Below, piece by piece: positions 1-5,512 of a stretch of 6,981 nucleotides of DNA. Position 1 is the stretch's first letter, and every line of letters starts with the position of its first letter. The notes under the pieces are model-generated. The model had not been told where the DNA came from. It was given only the letters and a program-made list of their open reading frames with translations, and did not search any database. Position numbers and translations under genes: made by a program. Location of the stretch: the NCBI GenBank assembly GCA_013215905.1, contig JABSQI010000085.1:1-6981 (forward strand). Reading direction: 5' to 3'. Source of the stretch: Legionellales bacterium (GTDB lineage: Bacteria > Pseudomonadota > Gammaproteobacteria > PIVX01).

Positions 1-930
1 TTAGGTCAAGCAGATTTAATAAATCCAAAAACTATGAAAGCTTACATTCAGCATTCCATAGATAATGGTATGAAAATGCCTGAATGCTCCAAATCTAGCA
101 AGAAAAAATTTATTACGGCATTACATAAGGTACAGGAAATAGATAAAGATAATATACTCCCGGATTATATGAAGGGAAATAACTTAGAATTTACTATCAG
201 AAAATCAAAATTGATAAGAAAGTTATCGAGAAAATTTGAAAATACAAAAGATGAGCAACCAATCGATCAGAAAAGAAAGAGCCGAATGTCAACAAAAATA
301 AAAAATATGATGGAGCTTTTTTCTCCTACAAATAAAACTGAACATAAGAAAAAAATATCTGGGGAAAACATCCAGAAAATAGTTGATAAATATGAAAAAA
401 CTGAGATCAAGGATAATTCTTCTGTAAAATCTAAAGTTAAATCTAAAAAAATCAAGAGACTAGCAAAAATTTTTGAAGAAAAACAATCTACAAAAAGAAT
501 TTCTAAAACAGAATTTTTAGAAGGATTACAAAGTAAAGATGAGACAAAAGTTTTAGAGTCTATTTTAGATTATATTAGGAATAATCAAAATGAATTTGTA
601 ATAATGTCAGAGAGTAATGTCCCAATGAATGATAATAGATTAGATATTATTAATGAGACAGATTTATTAGCAAGTAAAATTAATGAAAGGGATGACTTAT
701 CTTCTAAGGAGAAAGTGGAAAAAATATTAGATATGTTATCTGAACAACGAGATAAAATTTCTGCTCATAGTCAAAATTTTAATGAAAATAATAAGTTAAC
801 AGGATTGCAAGCGATGCAAAAATCTTTAGTTGCTGATAAAAATCTATTAAATACATATGATGATGTTATCAATACTGTTCAGGAGGCTTATGAACAGCAA
901 TACTCAAATCAGAATAATTTAACATTATAA
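1..930 (+). CDS. Lysine-rich helical protein with four spaced I-x-x-Φ-x-x-x-[FY]-[ES] motifs, function unknown (5' partial)
   Basis: The frame is open from base 1, so the protein very probably starts left of the window. The first ATG, at 34, has no Shine-Dalgarno sequence and is probably internal. From that Met, 298 residues are visible. They are rich in Lys, Asn, Glu and Ser, with no signal peptide, membrane segment or cysteine-rich region, and look mostly helical. Four degenerate copies of one motif occur at residues 61-69 (IRKLSRKFE), 89-97 (IKNMMELFS), 113-121 (IQKIVDKYE) and 140-148 (IKRLAKIFE), about 24-28 residues apart, in the most basic part. The C-terminal third (about 205-298) is less basic and ends YSNQNNLTL. 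I recognise no family. A secreted effector of an intracellular bacterium is possible: the tail has Glu at 284 and 287 and Leu at -3, compatible with a Dot/Icm signal but not diagnostic. A cytoplasmic structural protein is equally open. Confidence 0.75.
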   Translation, partial: LGQADLINPKTMKAYIQHSIDNGMKMPECSKSSKKKFITALHKVQEIDKDNILPDYMKGNNLEFTIRKSKLIRKLSRKFENTKDEQPIDQKRKSRMSTKIKNMMELFSPTNKTEHKKKISGENIQKIVDKYEKTEIKDNSSVKSKVKSKKIKRLAKIFEEKQSTKRISKTEFLEGLQSKDETKVLESILDYIRNNQNEFVIMSESNVPMNDNRLDIINETDLLASKINERDDLSSKEKVEKILDMLSEQRDKISAHSQNFNENNKLTGLQAMQKSLVADKNLLNTYDDVINTVQEAYEQQYSNQNNLTL

Positions 931-943
931 TTATTATCTAATA

Positions 944-970
944 AGAATACATATATTTGTATTTTACTTT
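944..970 (+). terminator. Candidate weak terminator after the left-edge gene
   Basis: AATACA at 946-951 pairs with TGTATT at 958-963 around a 6-nt loop. One G-U and one A-U pair extend the stem to 944/965. The T-rich stretch TTTTACTTT (962-970) follows on the plus strand. The hairpin starts 14 bases after the stop at 930. It lies between two convergent genes, so it may also stop transcription from the minus strand, although the tract on that side is not T-rich. The stem is AT-rich and weak. Confidence 0.4.
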
Positions 971-977
971 AAAATTA

Positions 978-1595
978 TTATTTTGTAGTAAATTGTGCAT
1001 ATGTTTTTTCTAAATATACCCAATCATCATCTTTAGGGGTGGCTTTATTAGTACTAATTATATTTAGCCAAAGGTCATCACTAGTAGTTTCATTTTCTAT
1101 TATTGTTTTGTTAAATTCTGAGATCTTGTTTACGTATAGTATTCTCTCATATTTTCTAGGAGAGCATTGTTTAGATGTATTAGTAATTCTGAATTGAATA
1201 ACTGTATCTTTGGGTAAATTAGGTGCTGTTGTTATAAACACTAAATTTCCTTTAGTATCAAATTCATCAAAATCTGATTGTTCTGCGTAGAAAATATTTT
1301 CTGGTTTTACAATAATACTATTAGGAATTTCATTTATTTCATCTAGTATTTGAAAAACATAGCTTGTATTAGCTGAAAAATTTTTGAGCATGACTAGGTA
1401 CCATCCGTAATCATTAGACTTGTTTATATTGATTTTAATTTTCATAATATCATTTTCTGTTTTGAATTCTCGCCAATCATGTGAGCCCATATCTAGAAAT
1501 TTCGGTGATGCTAGAGAATTTGTATGTATTGTTGTTAATAATATACAAAAGATGAAGAAATTTATATATGTGAATAGAGATGTTTGTTTATACAT
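978..1595 (-). CDS. Predicted secreted protein, unknown family
   Basis: This encodes 205 residues. The start is well supported: on the minus strand AGGAG (plus-strand 1602-1606) sits 6 bases before the ATG at 1595. The N terminus is a signal peptide, with Lys3 followed by a hydrophobic stretch at about residues 8-22 and a likely cleavage site after NSLA (residue 29). There is no lipobox, so export to the periplasm or beyond is expected. The mature part is about 176 residues, with alternating hydrophobic and polar stretches that suggest beta strands (for example GWYLVML 64-70, NLVFITT 117-123, TVIQFRI 131-137, RILYVNK 151-157). It has a single Cys (144), so no internal disulfide. The C terminus contains an acidic KDDDW stretch. 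I recognise no domain. The gene is monocistronic, convergent with the left-edge gene, and has the IS91 remnant upstream. Confidence 0.8.
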   Translation of the reverse strand: MYKQTSLFTYINFFIFCILLTTIHTNSLASPKFLDMGSHDWREFKTENDIMKIKININKSNDYGWYLVMLKNFSANTSYVFQILDEINEIPNSIIVKPENIFYAEQSDFDEFDTKGNLVFITTAPNLPKDTVIQFRITNTSKQCSPRKYERILYVNKISEFNKTIIENETTSDDLWLNIISTNKATPKDDDWVYLEKTYAQFTTK

Positions 1596-1867
1596 ATTCG
1601 TCTCCTAGAAGCAAAAATTATTTCCAAATTTTCTCATTATATGAATTTTTTAAGTTATTTGATATAAGATTATGTTTAAAAATTTATAAGCTAATAAATA
1701 TTTTTATATACTGTTAAACATGTATATTCTCATATGCAAAAAATACTTATCAAACATTGAATTTAATATTGGCGATGTATTTAATTTATGAACAACCGTA
1801 TTTCAAAATATCTAATCAAAAATCGGTAAAAGTCAAAAAATAGACGTACTGAACCCGTTAAATAGAA
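1596..1867. other. Non-coding AT-rich spacer between a secreted-protein gene and an IS91 remnant
   Basis: I see no gene in this 272-base stretch. The end near 1596 holds the ribosome site and candidate -10 box of the 978-1595 gene. The end near 1867 must contain whatever is left of the 3' flank of the IS91-type element. I could not identify its replication-origin end, although GTTCAGTACG occurs on the minus strand at 1845-1854. The rest is simple AT-rich sequence. Confidence 0.5.
1636..1641 (-). promoter_or_regulatory. Candidate -10 box for the secreted-protein gene 978-1595
   Basis: A perfect TATAAT reads on the minus strand. It would place transcription start near 1629, giving a leader of about 34 bases that includes the AGGAG ribosome site. 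No good -35 box lies 16-18 bases upstream, so the promoter would be weak or activator-dependent, or the match may be chance in AT-rich DNA. Confidence 0.35.
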
Positions 1868-2538
1868 TTATATATTTTTAAGTAGAGCTAACTCAGGGTG
1901 GAAAGATAAAAATTTCTTAGCACTGGTGATGCCAAATCTAATAATGTTTAGAACTAATTGACATCCACAGAAGAGACATTTAAGAGGATCAACATTAAAT
2001 TCATCAATCATGAGTTTCTGGAATCCATGAAGAGCTAATTGTTTGTCGTCATGTTGGCCAATAATATCTTTAACTTTAGGTAATAAATCAGATATTAATC
2101 TATTAGATAAGAAGCCATAATATTTAATAGTTCTAAAGTTAAAATCGTGGATATGAGAAATAAATTTGGCAATGAAATCTTCAGTTGTAAGTTTAAAATG
2201 TCTAAAAAATTTAGTTTTATGGTCAAGATATTTAAAAATAACATTATTCCCATCGTAGCGCACAACCGTGATTCTGCAATAGCAGATCTTTTAACATATC
2301 TGGAAAAATACTCAATATTTTGTTTAGGGCTATTATTGGGTTTAGCACAATGCACATGCCAATATTTGTGATATTGTTATTTTAGAAAACCATTGAAAGT
2401 AAATGAGTGATTAAGGCAGTCTTGTATTTTTTTACATTTGTTGGGAATTGCTAATTTCAAAAATTGTTCTATTTTAATGTAAAACCAGCTCAAAAAACGC
2501 TTCTTTTTTAAGATAGTAAAAAAATCAGAATACAAATA
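1868..2538 (-). pseudogene. IS91-family (Y2, HUH) transposase, N-terminally truncated, with stop and frameshift
   Basis: Read on the minus strand, this is the C-terminal part of an IS91-type rolling-circle transposase. The order is a piece with NHSFTFNGFLK (from about 2538), an in-frame TAA at 2377-2379, then KYWHVHCAKPNNSPK and the YFSRYVKR segment. That segment carries the paired tyrosines (YxxxY, codons at about 2310-2308 and 2298-2296) expected of the catalytic site. The frame is lost at about 2262-2266, after AESRL. It resumes as RYDGNNVIFKYLDHK, then FRTIKYYGFLSNR, then the C-terminal CLFCG motif, and ends at a natural TAA (1868-1870). The N-terminal region with the HUH metal-binding motif is missing. 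A stop, a frameshift and a 5' truncation make this non-functional. The family call rests on remembered IS91 sequence patterns and is strong because motif order and spacing fit. Confidence 0.85.
1868..2538 (-). mobile_element. Remnant of an IS91-type insertion sequence
   Basis: Only transposase-derived sequence can be assigned to the element. IS91 elements lack long terminal inverted repeats and move by rolling-circle transfer with separate origin and terminator ends. I could not recognise either end here, so the limits given are those of the coding remnant. The left limit is the natural end of the transposase. The right limit is where the homologous frame meets stop codons (TGA at 2539-2541), so the breakpoint is approximate. 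Confidence 0.65.
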
Positions 2539-2594
2539 TCACAACTGATCTTAAAACAGTCAAAAGATCTATAAAAATGCAACATATTCAATTA

Positions 2595-2623
2595 TTGACA
2601 TAGATGAGCTTTTATCATATTGT
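2595..2623 (+). promoter_or_regulatory. Candidate sigma-70 promoter for the secreted-protein gene 2661-3182
   Basis: A perfect -35 TTGACA (2595-2600) is followed after 17 bases by TATTGT (2618-2623, 4 of 6 matches to the -10 consensus). Start of transcription would be near 2630, about 30 bases before the ATG. The promoter lies outside the IS91 remnant, so the gene does not depend on it. Confidence 0.5.
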
Positions 2624-2660
2624 TGGCTTTTAAAATGACCAAAGTGATGAGAGGTAAACA

Positions 2661-3182
2661 ATGAAATCATTTAATAAACTTATTTTTTGCACTATTTTAA
2701 GCTTATTTAACATAAGTGCTGGAGCAAGCTACATGGCATCTTTGTCTTTAAGAAATGAAACTCGGCAGCCAATTCAGGCTAGAGTTGAAATCAGCACCGA
2801 GTACCATAACATAAACCAAATGGTTACTATTCCAGCTGCTCAAAACGGCAATGATGGTTTGGTAGTATTTAGGGTATGTGCAGATATTAAGACATCTCCA
2901 GATGAATTTACTATTACACCTGTAAGACAAATTAATGGAGAGCCATTTAGCACGTTTTTCAAAAATATGATGGTAAATAGCCTTGGTAAAGAATATGCTA
3001 ATACACAGCTTACTATGGATTTAGCAACAGTATCTGAAAATTTCTTCGAAGACCAGCACCAAGCAACTGTAAGAGTTGGTTGTCGTATATTCGGCAGAGG
3101 AATTGTTTTTAGACAAGGAACTACGCCTTTACTTGAATATTATAGCTCTTTTAATGCAAGTGCTGAATATAATTTTAATTAA
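2661..3182 (+). CDS. Predicted secreted protein with one possible disulfide, unknown family
   Basis: This encodes 173 residues. The start is supported by GAGG (2651-2654) 6 bases before the ATG. Residues 1-22 form a signal peptide (Lys2, Lys6, a hydrophobic core, and likely cleavage after AGA). No lipobox is present. The mature protein of about 150 residues looks beta-rich and has exactly two cysteines, C73 (FRVCAD) and C141 (RVGCRIF), which could form a disulfide in the periplasm. The early part (SLSLRNETRQPIQARVEIS, then MVTIPAA) resembles paired strands of an Ig-like sandwich, but I cannot name a family. It is a complete single-gene unit with its own promoter and a strong terminator, and is intact between two pseudogenes, which suggests it is retained by selection. 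Its sequence seems somewhat less AT-rich than its surroundings. A surface or envelope-associated role is inference from export only. Confidence 0.85.
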   Translation: MKSFNKLIFCTILSLFNISAGASYMASLSLRNETRQPIQARVEISTEYHNINQMVTIPAAQNGNDGLVVFRVCADIKTSPDEFTITPVRQINGEPFSTFFKNMMVNSLGKEYANTQLTMDLATVSENFFEDQHQATVRVGCRIFGRGIVFRQGTTPLLEYYSSFNASAEYNFN

Positions 3183-3242
3183 ATCCAATAAAAAAGTCTT
3201 CGCTAAGATTTAAGTTAATTTAACAAAAGCGAAATTATATAT

Positions 3243-3288
3243 AAAGGTCGTTTAGGATGATATTAGTATTTATCTAAACGACTTTTTT
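3243..3288 (+). terminator. Strong intrinsic terminator of the secreted-protein gene 2661-3182
   Basis: GTCGTTTAG (3247-3255) pairs perfectly with CTAAACGAC (3274-3282) around an 18-nt loop, followed directly by six T (3283-3288). A-rich bases 3243-3246 can extend the stem against the T tract. It begins about 60 bases after the stop at 3182. A second possible pairing exists: AAAAAAGTC (3190-3198) is the exact complement of GACTTTTTT (3280-3288). TTCGCT (3199-3204) also pairs with AGCGAA (3228-3233), so the 3' untranslated region may fold in alternative ways. Confidence 0.8.
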
Positions 3289-3341
3289 ACTTTCTCGTCT
3301 GATTAACATCCATACTTTTTACAGAAATAATATCATTTGGC

Positions 3342-4181
3342 ACATTTAAAGTTTTAAGCTCTAAATATCTTATCTGCTTAGGCTATACAACAGAATAATT
3401 TGTATTATATTTTCTTTTATATTAGCTATATTTTCTTATTTCATCGTAGAGCAACCTATACGTAAACAAAATTTTAAGAAAATTCATATATTTTTTATAA
3501 CAATAACTATCATATTATCAATAATATTTAGCTATCTTTTATTGTAATTAAAAATCGAGGATGTCCTCCTTGTCCTGGAATTAAACAACGCGCAAAAATT
3601 GCCTCGAAAAATTGTAATATACCCAGAAATAACGACATTGCTAATTTTATAAAATTATTAAACCCAAAATTAATTATTTTAACAGGAAGATGGACAATGT
3701 ATTTTCATGGGCACCTAAAAAGAGATATATTGCATCCATGGCATGCATTGATTACTGACAATGCTGAGTCAGCTCCTCTAGAACTTAAGAGTGTTAAGGA
3801 ACAGGACTTTACCCATTCAGGGAAAGTTTTAGAAAGGTGTCTTTTAAAAGATATTGATTTTTTTAACAAAAGTAATATATTAATTATTCAGCAACCTCCT
3901 GACTTACAAAAACAAGAACTTTCTTTTGTTAAAAACAATCCCGTTAGTACAGGTATTATTAAAGATTGGCACAACGTGGAAATATCTCTATTAAAAAAGC
4001 TTAGCCACAAAAAAAGGTTAAAATCCTTTATACGCATGACTTGTTTTGTGATAAAAATTATTGCTATGCAGTAAAAAATAATAATCTTTTATACATGGAT
4101 GATTGTCATTTAAATAATAATGGTTAGCAAATTTTACATACAGCAATACAAGATAGTTTTATATTAGAACATTTGTTTTAA
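3342..4181 (+). pseudogene. OafA/YrhL-type membrane acyltransferase with SGNH domain, 3' remnant
   Basis: Pieces of one gene lie in order in different frames. Frame 3 (about 3342-3383) gives FKVLSSKYLICLG, the loop before a late membrane helix. Frame 2 (about 3383-3547) gives a helix and then FSYFIVEQPIRK, the conserved end of the acyltransferase-3 domain, another helix and a stop. Frame 1 (3541-4008) gives NRGCPPCPG, then LIILTGRWTMY, the middle of the SGNH domain. Frame 3 resumes (about 4017-4181) with LFCDKNYC and LYMDDCHLNNNG. This holds the D-x-x-H catalytic pair (4098-4109), followed by TAG at 4125-4127 and the last stop at 4179-4181. The first nine or so helices are absent. Deletions remove the SYSLYLWHW-type segment near 3383 and the GDS block near 3548. 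The last shift falls at a run of seven A (4009-4015). Intact relatives O-acetylate polysaccharide or LPS, so loss implies reduced surface modification. The family assignment is from memory of conserved blocks. Confidence 0.8.
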
Positions 4182-4210
4182 GATAGTTTGAAACTAGTAA
4201 GGGAAAGATA

Positions 4211-4666
4211 TTAATCAATTAAGTATGGGAAGTGAAGTTGTATTTTTTTTGTAACTTTTTCTATATCGGACAGTTTTCTAACTATTATTAGTACTGTATC
4301 ATCTCCAGCTATAGTGCCTATAATTTCAGATTGTTTTTTTTGTTCTGCAGGGATATTTTGGTATTTTTGATCAAAAAAGTATGCAAGACTGTTTGCGTTA
4401 CCTGGACTAGTATGTAAGATAATAAGCCCAGTTTCTGATACTTGCATATTATGCACAGTGGGAAGTTGTCTATTTGGATATTCAGTAATTGTGTATATTC
4501 CATCAACTTTAGATATTTTAAGCTTTTTTAATCTCCTAGATAATGTTGCTTGTGGTATATCATAACCTCGTTTTTTTAGATGTTGTTGTATTTCGATTTG
4601 CTCTGAAAGTTTATTATTTTGAACAATATTTAGTATATGATTATCTAAGTGTTCATCTTGACTCAT
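4211..4666 (-). CDS. argR: Arginine repressor ArgR
   Basis: This encodes 151 residues. ArgR binds DNA as an arginine-bound hexamer and controls arginine metabolism and transport. Residues 1-60 form the winged helix-turn-helix, with PQATLSRRLKKL (38-49) as recognition helix and the hallmark Ser-Arg at 43-44. The C-terminal domain has HTSPGNANSLA (85-95) for oligomer contacts and GTIAGDDT (117-124), whose Asp122-Asp123 binds arginine. I chose the ATG at 4666. The longer frame up to 4774 would add a hydrophobic, unrelated extension that crosses the candidate promoter, and an AGG lies about 9 bases before 4666. The loop between FFD (97-99) and GTIAGDD is about 17 residues, against about 9 in E. 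coli ArgR. The gene is divergent from the amino-acid transporter, with 81 bases between start codons, which points to control of that operon and of itself. Family call is very secure. Confidence 0.95.
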   Translation of the reverse strand: MSQDEHLDNHILNIVQNNKLSEQIEIQQHLKKRGYDIPQATLSRRLKKLKISKVDGIYTITEYPNRQLPTVHNMQVSETGLIILHTSPGNANSLAYFFDQKYQNIPAEQKKQSEIIGTIAGDDTVLIIVRKLSDIEKVTKKIQLHFPYLID

Positions 4667-4696
4667 GTTACTTAGCCTAAAGTGACTATTTTGTAG

Positions 4697-4724
4697 ATTA
4701 TATCTCTTTTGCTTGACAAGGCAA
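4697..4724 (-). promoter_or_regulatory. Candidate argR promoter
   Basis: On the minus strand the -10 is a perfect TATAAT (plus-strand 4697-4702). The -35 TTGCCT (4719-4724, 4 of 6 matches) lies 16 bases upstream. Transcription would start near 4690, giving a leader of about 24 bases. The spacer contains the -35 box of the opposing transporter promoter, so RNA polymerase could not occupy both at once. Confidence 0.5.
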
Positions 4725-4741
4725 ACCAAAAACATTATATT
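4713..4741 (+). promoter_or_regulatory. Candidate sigma-70 promoter of the amino-acid transporter operon
   Basis: A perfect -35 TTGACA (4713-4718) and a -10 TATATT (4736-4741, 5 of 6 matches) are separated by the optimal 17 bases. The predicted start of transcription is at about 4746-4750, at or next to the ATG at 4748. The transcript would therefore be leaderless from 4748, or have about a 30-base leader if translation starts at 4778. Confidence 0.65.
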
Positions 4742-4755
4742 CAAATTATGAATGT
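4737..4755. promoter_or_regulatory. Palindrome over the transporter -10 box and start point, possible ArgR operator
   Basis: ATTCA (4739-4743) and TGAAT (4749-4753) are perfect inverted arms around a 5-base centre. A4737 and T4755 also match, with one mismatch between. It covers the -10 box and predicted start point, where a repressor would act. E. coli ARG boxes use the same two half-sites but in the opposite order (TGAAT then ATTCA), so this is not a standard ARG box. It could be the inner half-sites of two adjoining degenerate boxes, but the 5-base gap is shorter than I would expect. Confidence 0.35.
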
Positions 4756-5512
4756 GAAAAGCATATATAAACAAATAATGAATATAGCAAGCATGATTAC
4801 TGTTTTCGTGCTGATTTTTATTTGTACAGGATGCACTAGGGACAATGATGCTAATACTATTGTTTTTGCTGTTTCAGCAGATTACCCTCCATTTGAATAT
4901 GTGAAAGGCGGTAAAATTGTTGGCTTTGAGATAGCGTTTGCTACACTGGTTGCTGAAAAGCTAGGGAAGAAGGCTAAATTTGAAGATATGCAGTTTAGTT
5001 CAATATTTCCCGCTATAAATAGTGGTACAGTTGATGCTGGAATTTCTACTATCACTATTACAGAGGAGAGAATGAGAAATTTTGATTTTGCACATTCTCA
5101 CTATAAGGAAGGTTTGGTGATTGTTTTTGCTAAAGATAAACCAATAACTGAAAAGTCTCAATTATCTAACAAAAAGATAGCCTGTCAATTGGGTACTACT
5201 ATGGAAATGTGGTTAAGAAAATATGCTCTTAAAACCGAGATAATTACTACAGATAATAATTTACAAGCTATAGAATCATTGAAGTCTGGGCTCGTAGATG
5301 GGGTTTTAATTGATGCAATTCAAGGTAAAGTATTTGTTAATAAGAATAAGCAATTATCTTATAATTTTATTGCAGAAGCTGATTATGGCTATGGGATTGC
5401 ATTAAAGAAAGGATCTACATTATTAGAAGAAATCAATAAAGTTATTCTAATTTTGAAAGACGATGGGACTCTAGATAAACTTAAGAAAAAATATTTACAT
5501 AGTAATTTATGA
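4748..5512 (+). CDS. artJ: Amino-acid (probably arginine) ABC transporter, substrate-binding lipoprotein
   Basis: This encodes 254 residues from ATG 4748 and belongs to the family-3 (polar amino acid) solute-binding proteins, which deliver ligand to the membrane permease. The N terminus has two Lys, a hydrophobic core and a lipobox-like ICTGC, with Cys29 as the likely lipidated residue. The -3 position is Cys rather than the usual Leu, so anchoring is probable but not certain. Family blocks are SADYPPFEY (43-51), GFEIAFATL (59-67), ITITEERMRNFDF (102-114) with a ligand-type Arg108, GTTMEMW (149-155) and Asp189 in GVLIDAIQ. Arginine as ligand is inferred from the divergent argR. No candidate start (TTG 4709, ATG 4748, 4778 or 4793) has a clear ribosome site. 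I took 4748 because it gives the signal peptide a basic n-region, but the promoter position makes 4778 a real alternative. The stop overlaps the permease start as ATGA. Confidence 0.9.
   Translation: MNVKSIYKQIMNIASMITVFVLIFICTGCTRDNDANTIVFAVSADYPPFEYVKGGKIVGFEIAFATLVAEKLGKKAKFEDMQFSSIFPAINSGTVDAGISTITITEERMRNFDFAHSHYKEGLVIVFAKDKPITEKSQLSNKKIACQLGTTMEMWLRKYALKTEIITTDNNLQAIESLKSGLVDGVLIDAIQGKVFVNKNKQLSYNFIAEADYGYGIALKKGSTLLEEINKVILILKDDGTLDKLKKKYLHSNL

Noticed and set aside
267..455. Minus-strand open frame opposite the left-edge gene
   Set aside because: It is a mirror of the lysine-rich coding strand (AAA codons read as Phe). It is hydrophobic, with no ribosome site and no neighbours in the same direction.
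1420..1608. Plus-strand open frame opposite the signal-peptide end of the secreted gene
   Set aside because: It lies wholly opposite a gene with a strong start and signal peptide, and has no supporting start signal.
2147..2371. Plus-strand open frame across the IS91 remnant
   Set aside because: The minus strand carries clear transposase motifs over the same bases. The plus frame has no recognisable content.
2366..2544. Inverted 10-base repeat TTGTGATATT (2366-2375) and AATATCACAA (2535-2544) as ends of a small mobile element
   Set aside because: The left copy is part of transposase coding sequence (QYHKYW) and the transposase frame runs through the interval between. No target duplication is visible. 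Chance in AT-rich DNA is likely.
2748..2930. Minus-strand open frame inside the 173-aa secreted-protein gene
   Set aside because: It is the antisense shadow of a gene with promoter, ribosome site and terminator on the plus strand.
3697..4074. A stand-alone 125-aa gene starting at ATG 3697
   Set aside because: The homologous frame continues upstream of the ATG (NRGCPPCPG to LTGRWT), there is no ribosome site, and its C terminus is frameshifted. It is the middle of the acyltransferase remnant.
4184..4196. TAGTT-TGA-AACTA hairpin as an argR terminator
   Set aside because: The stem is only 5 bp with a 3-base loop and no adequate T tract on the minus strand.
4667..4774. Longer ArgR start at 4774
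   Set aside because: The extra 36 residues are hydrophobic, unlike any ArgR N terminus, and overlap both predicted promoters. ATG 4666 gives the normal family length.
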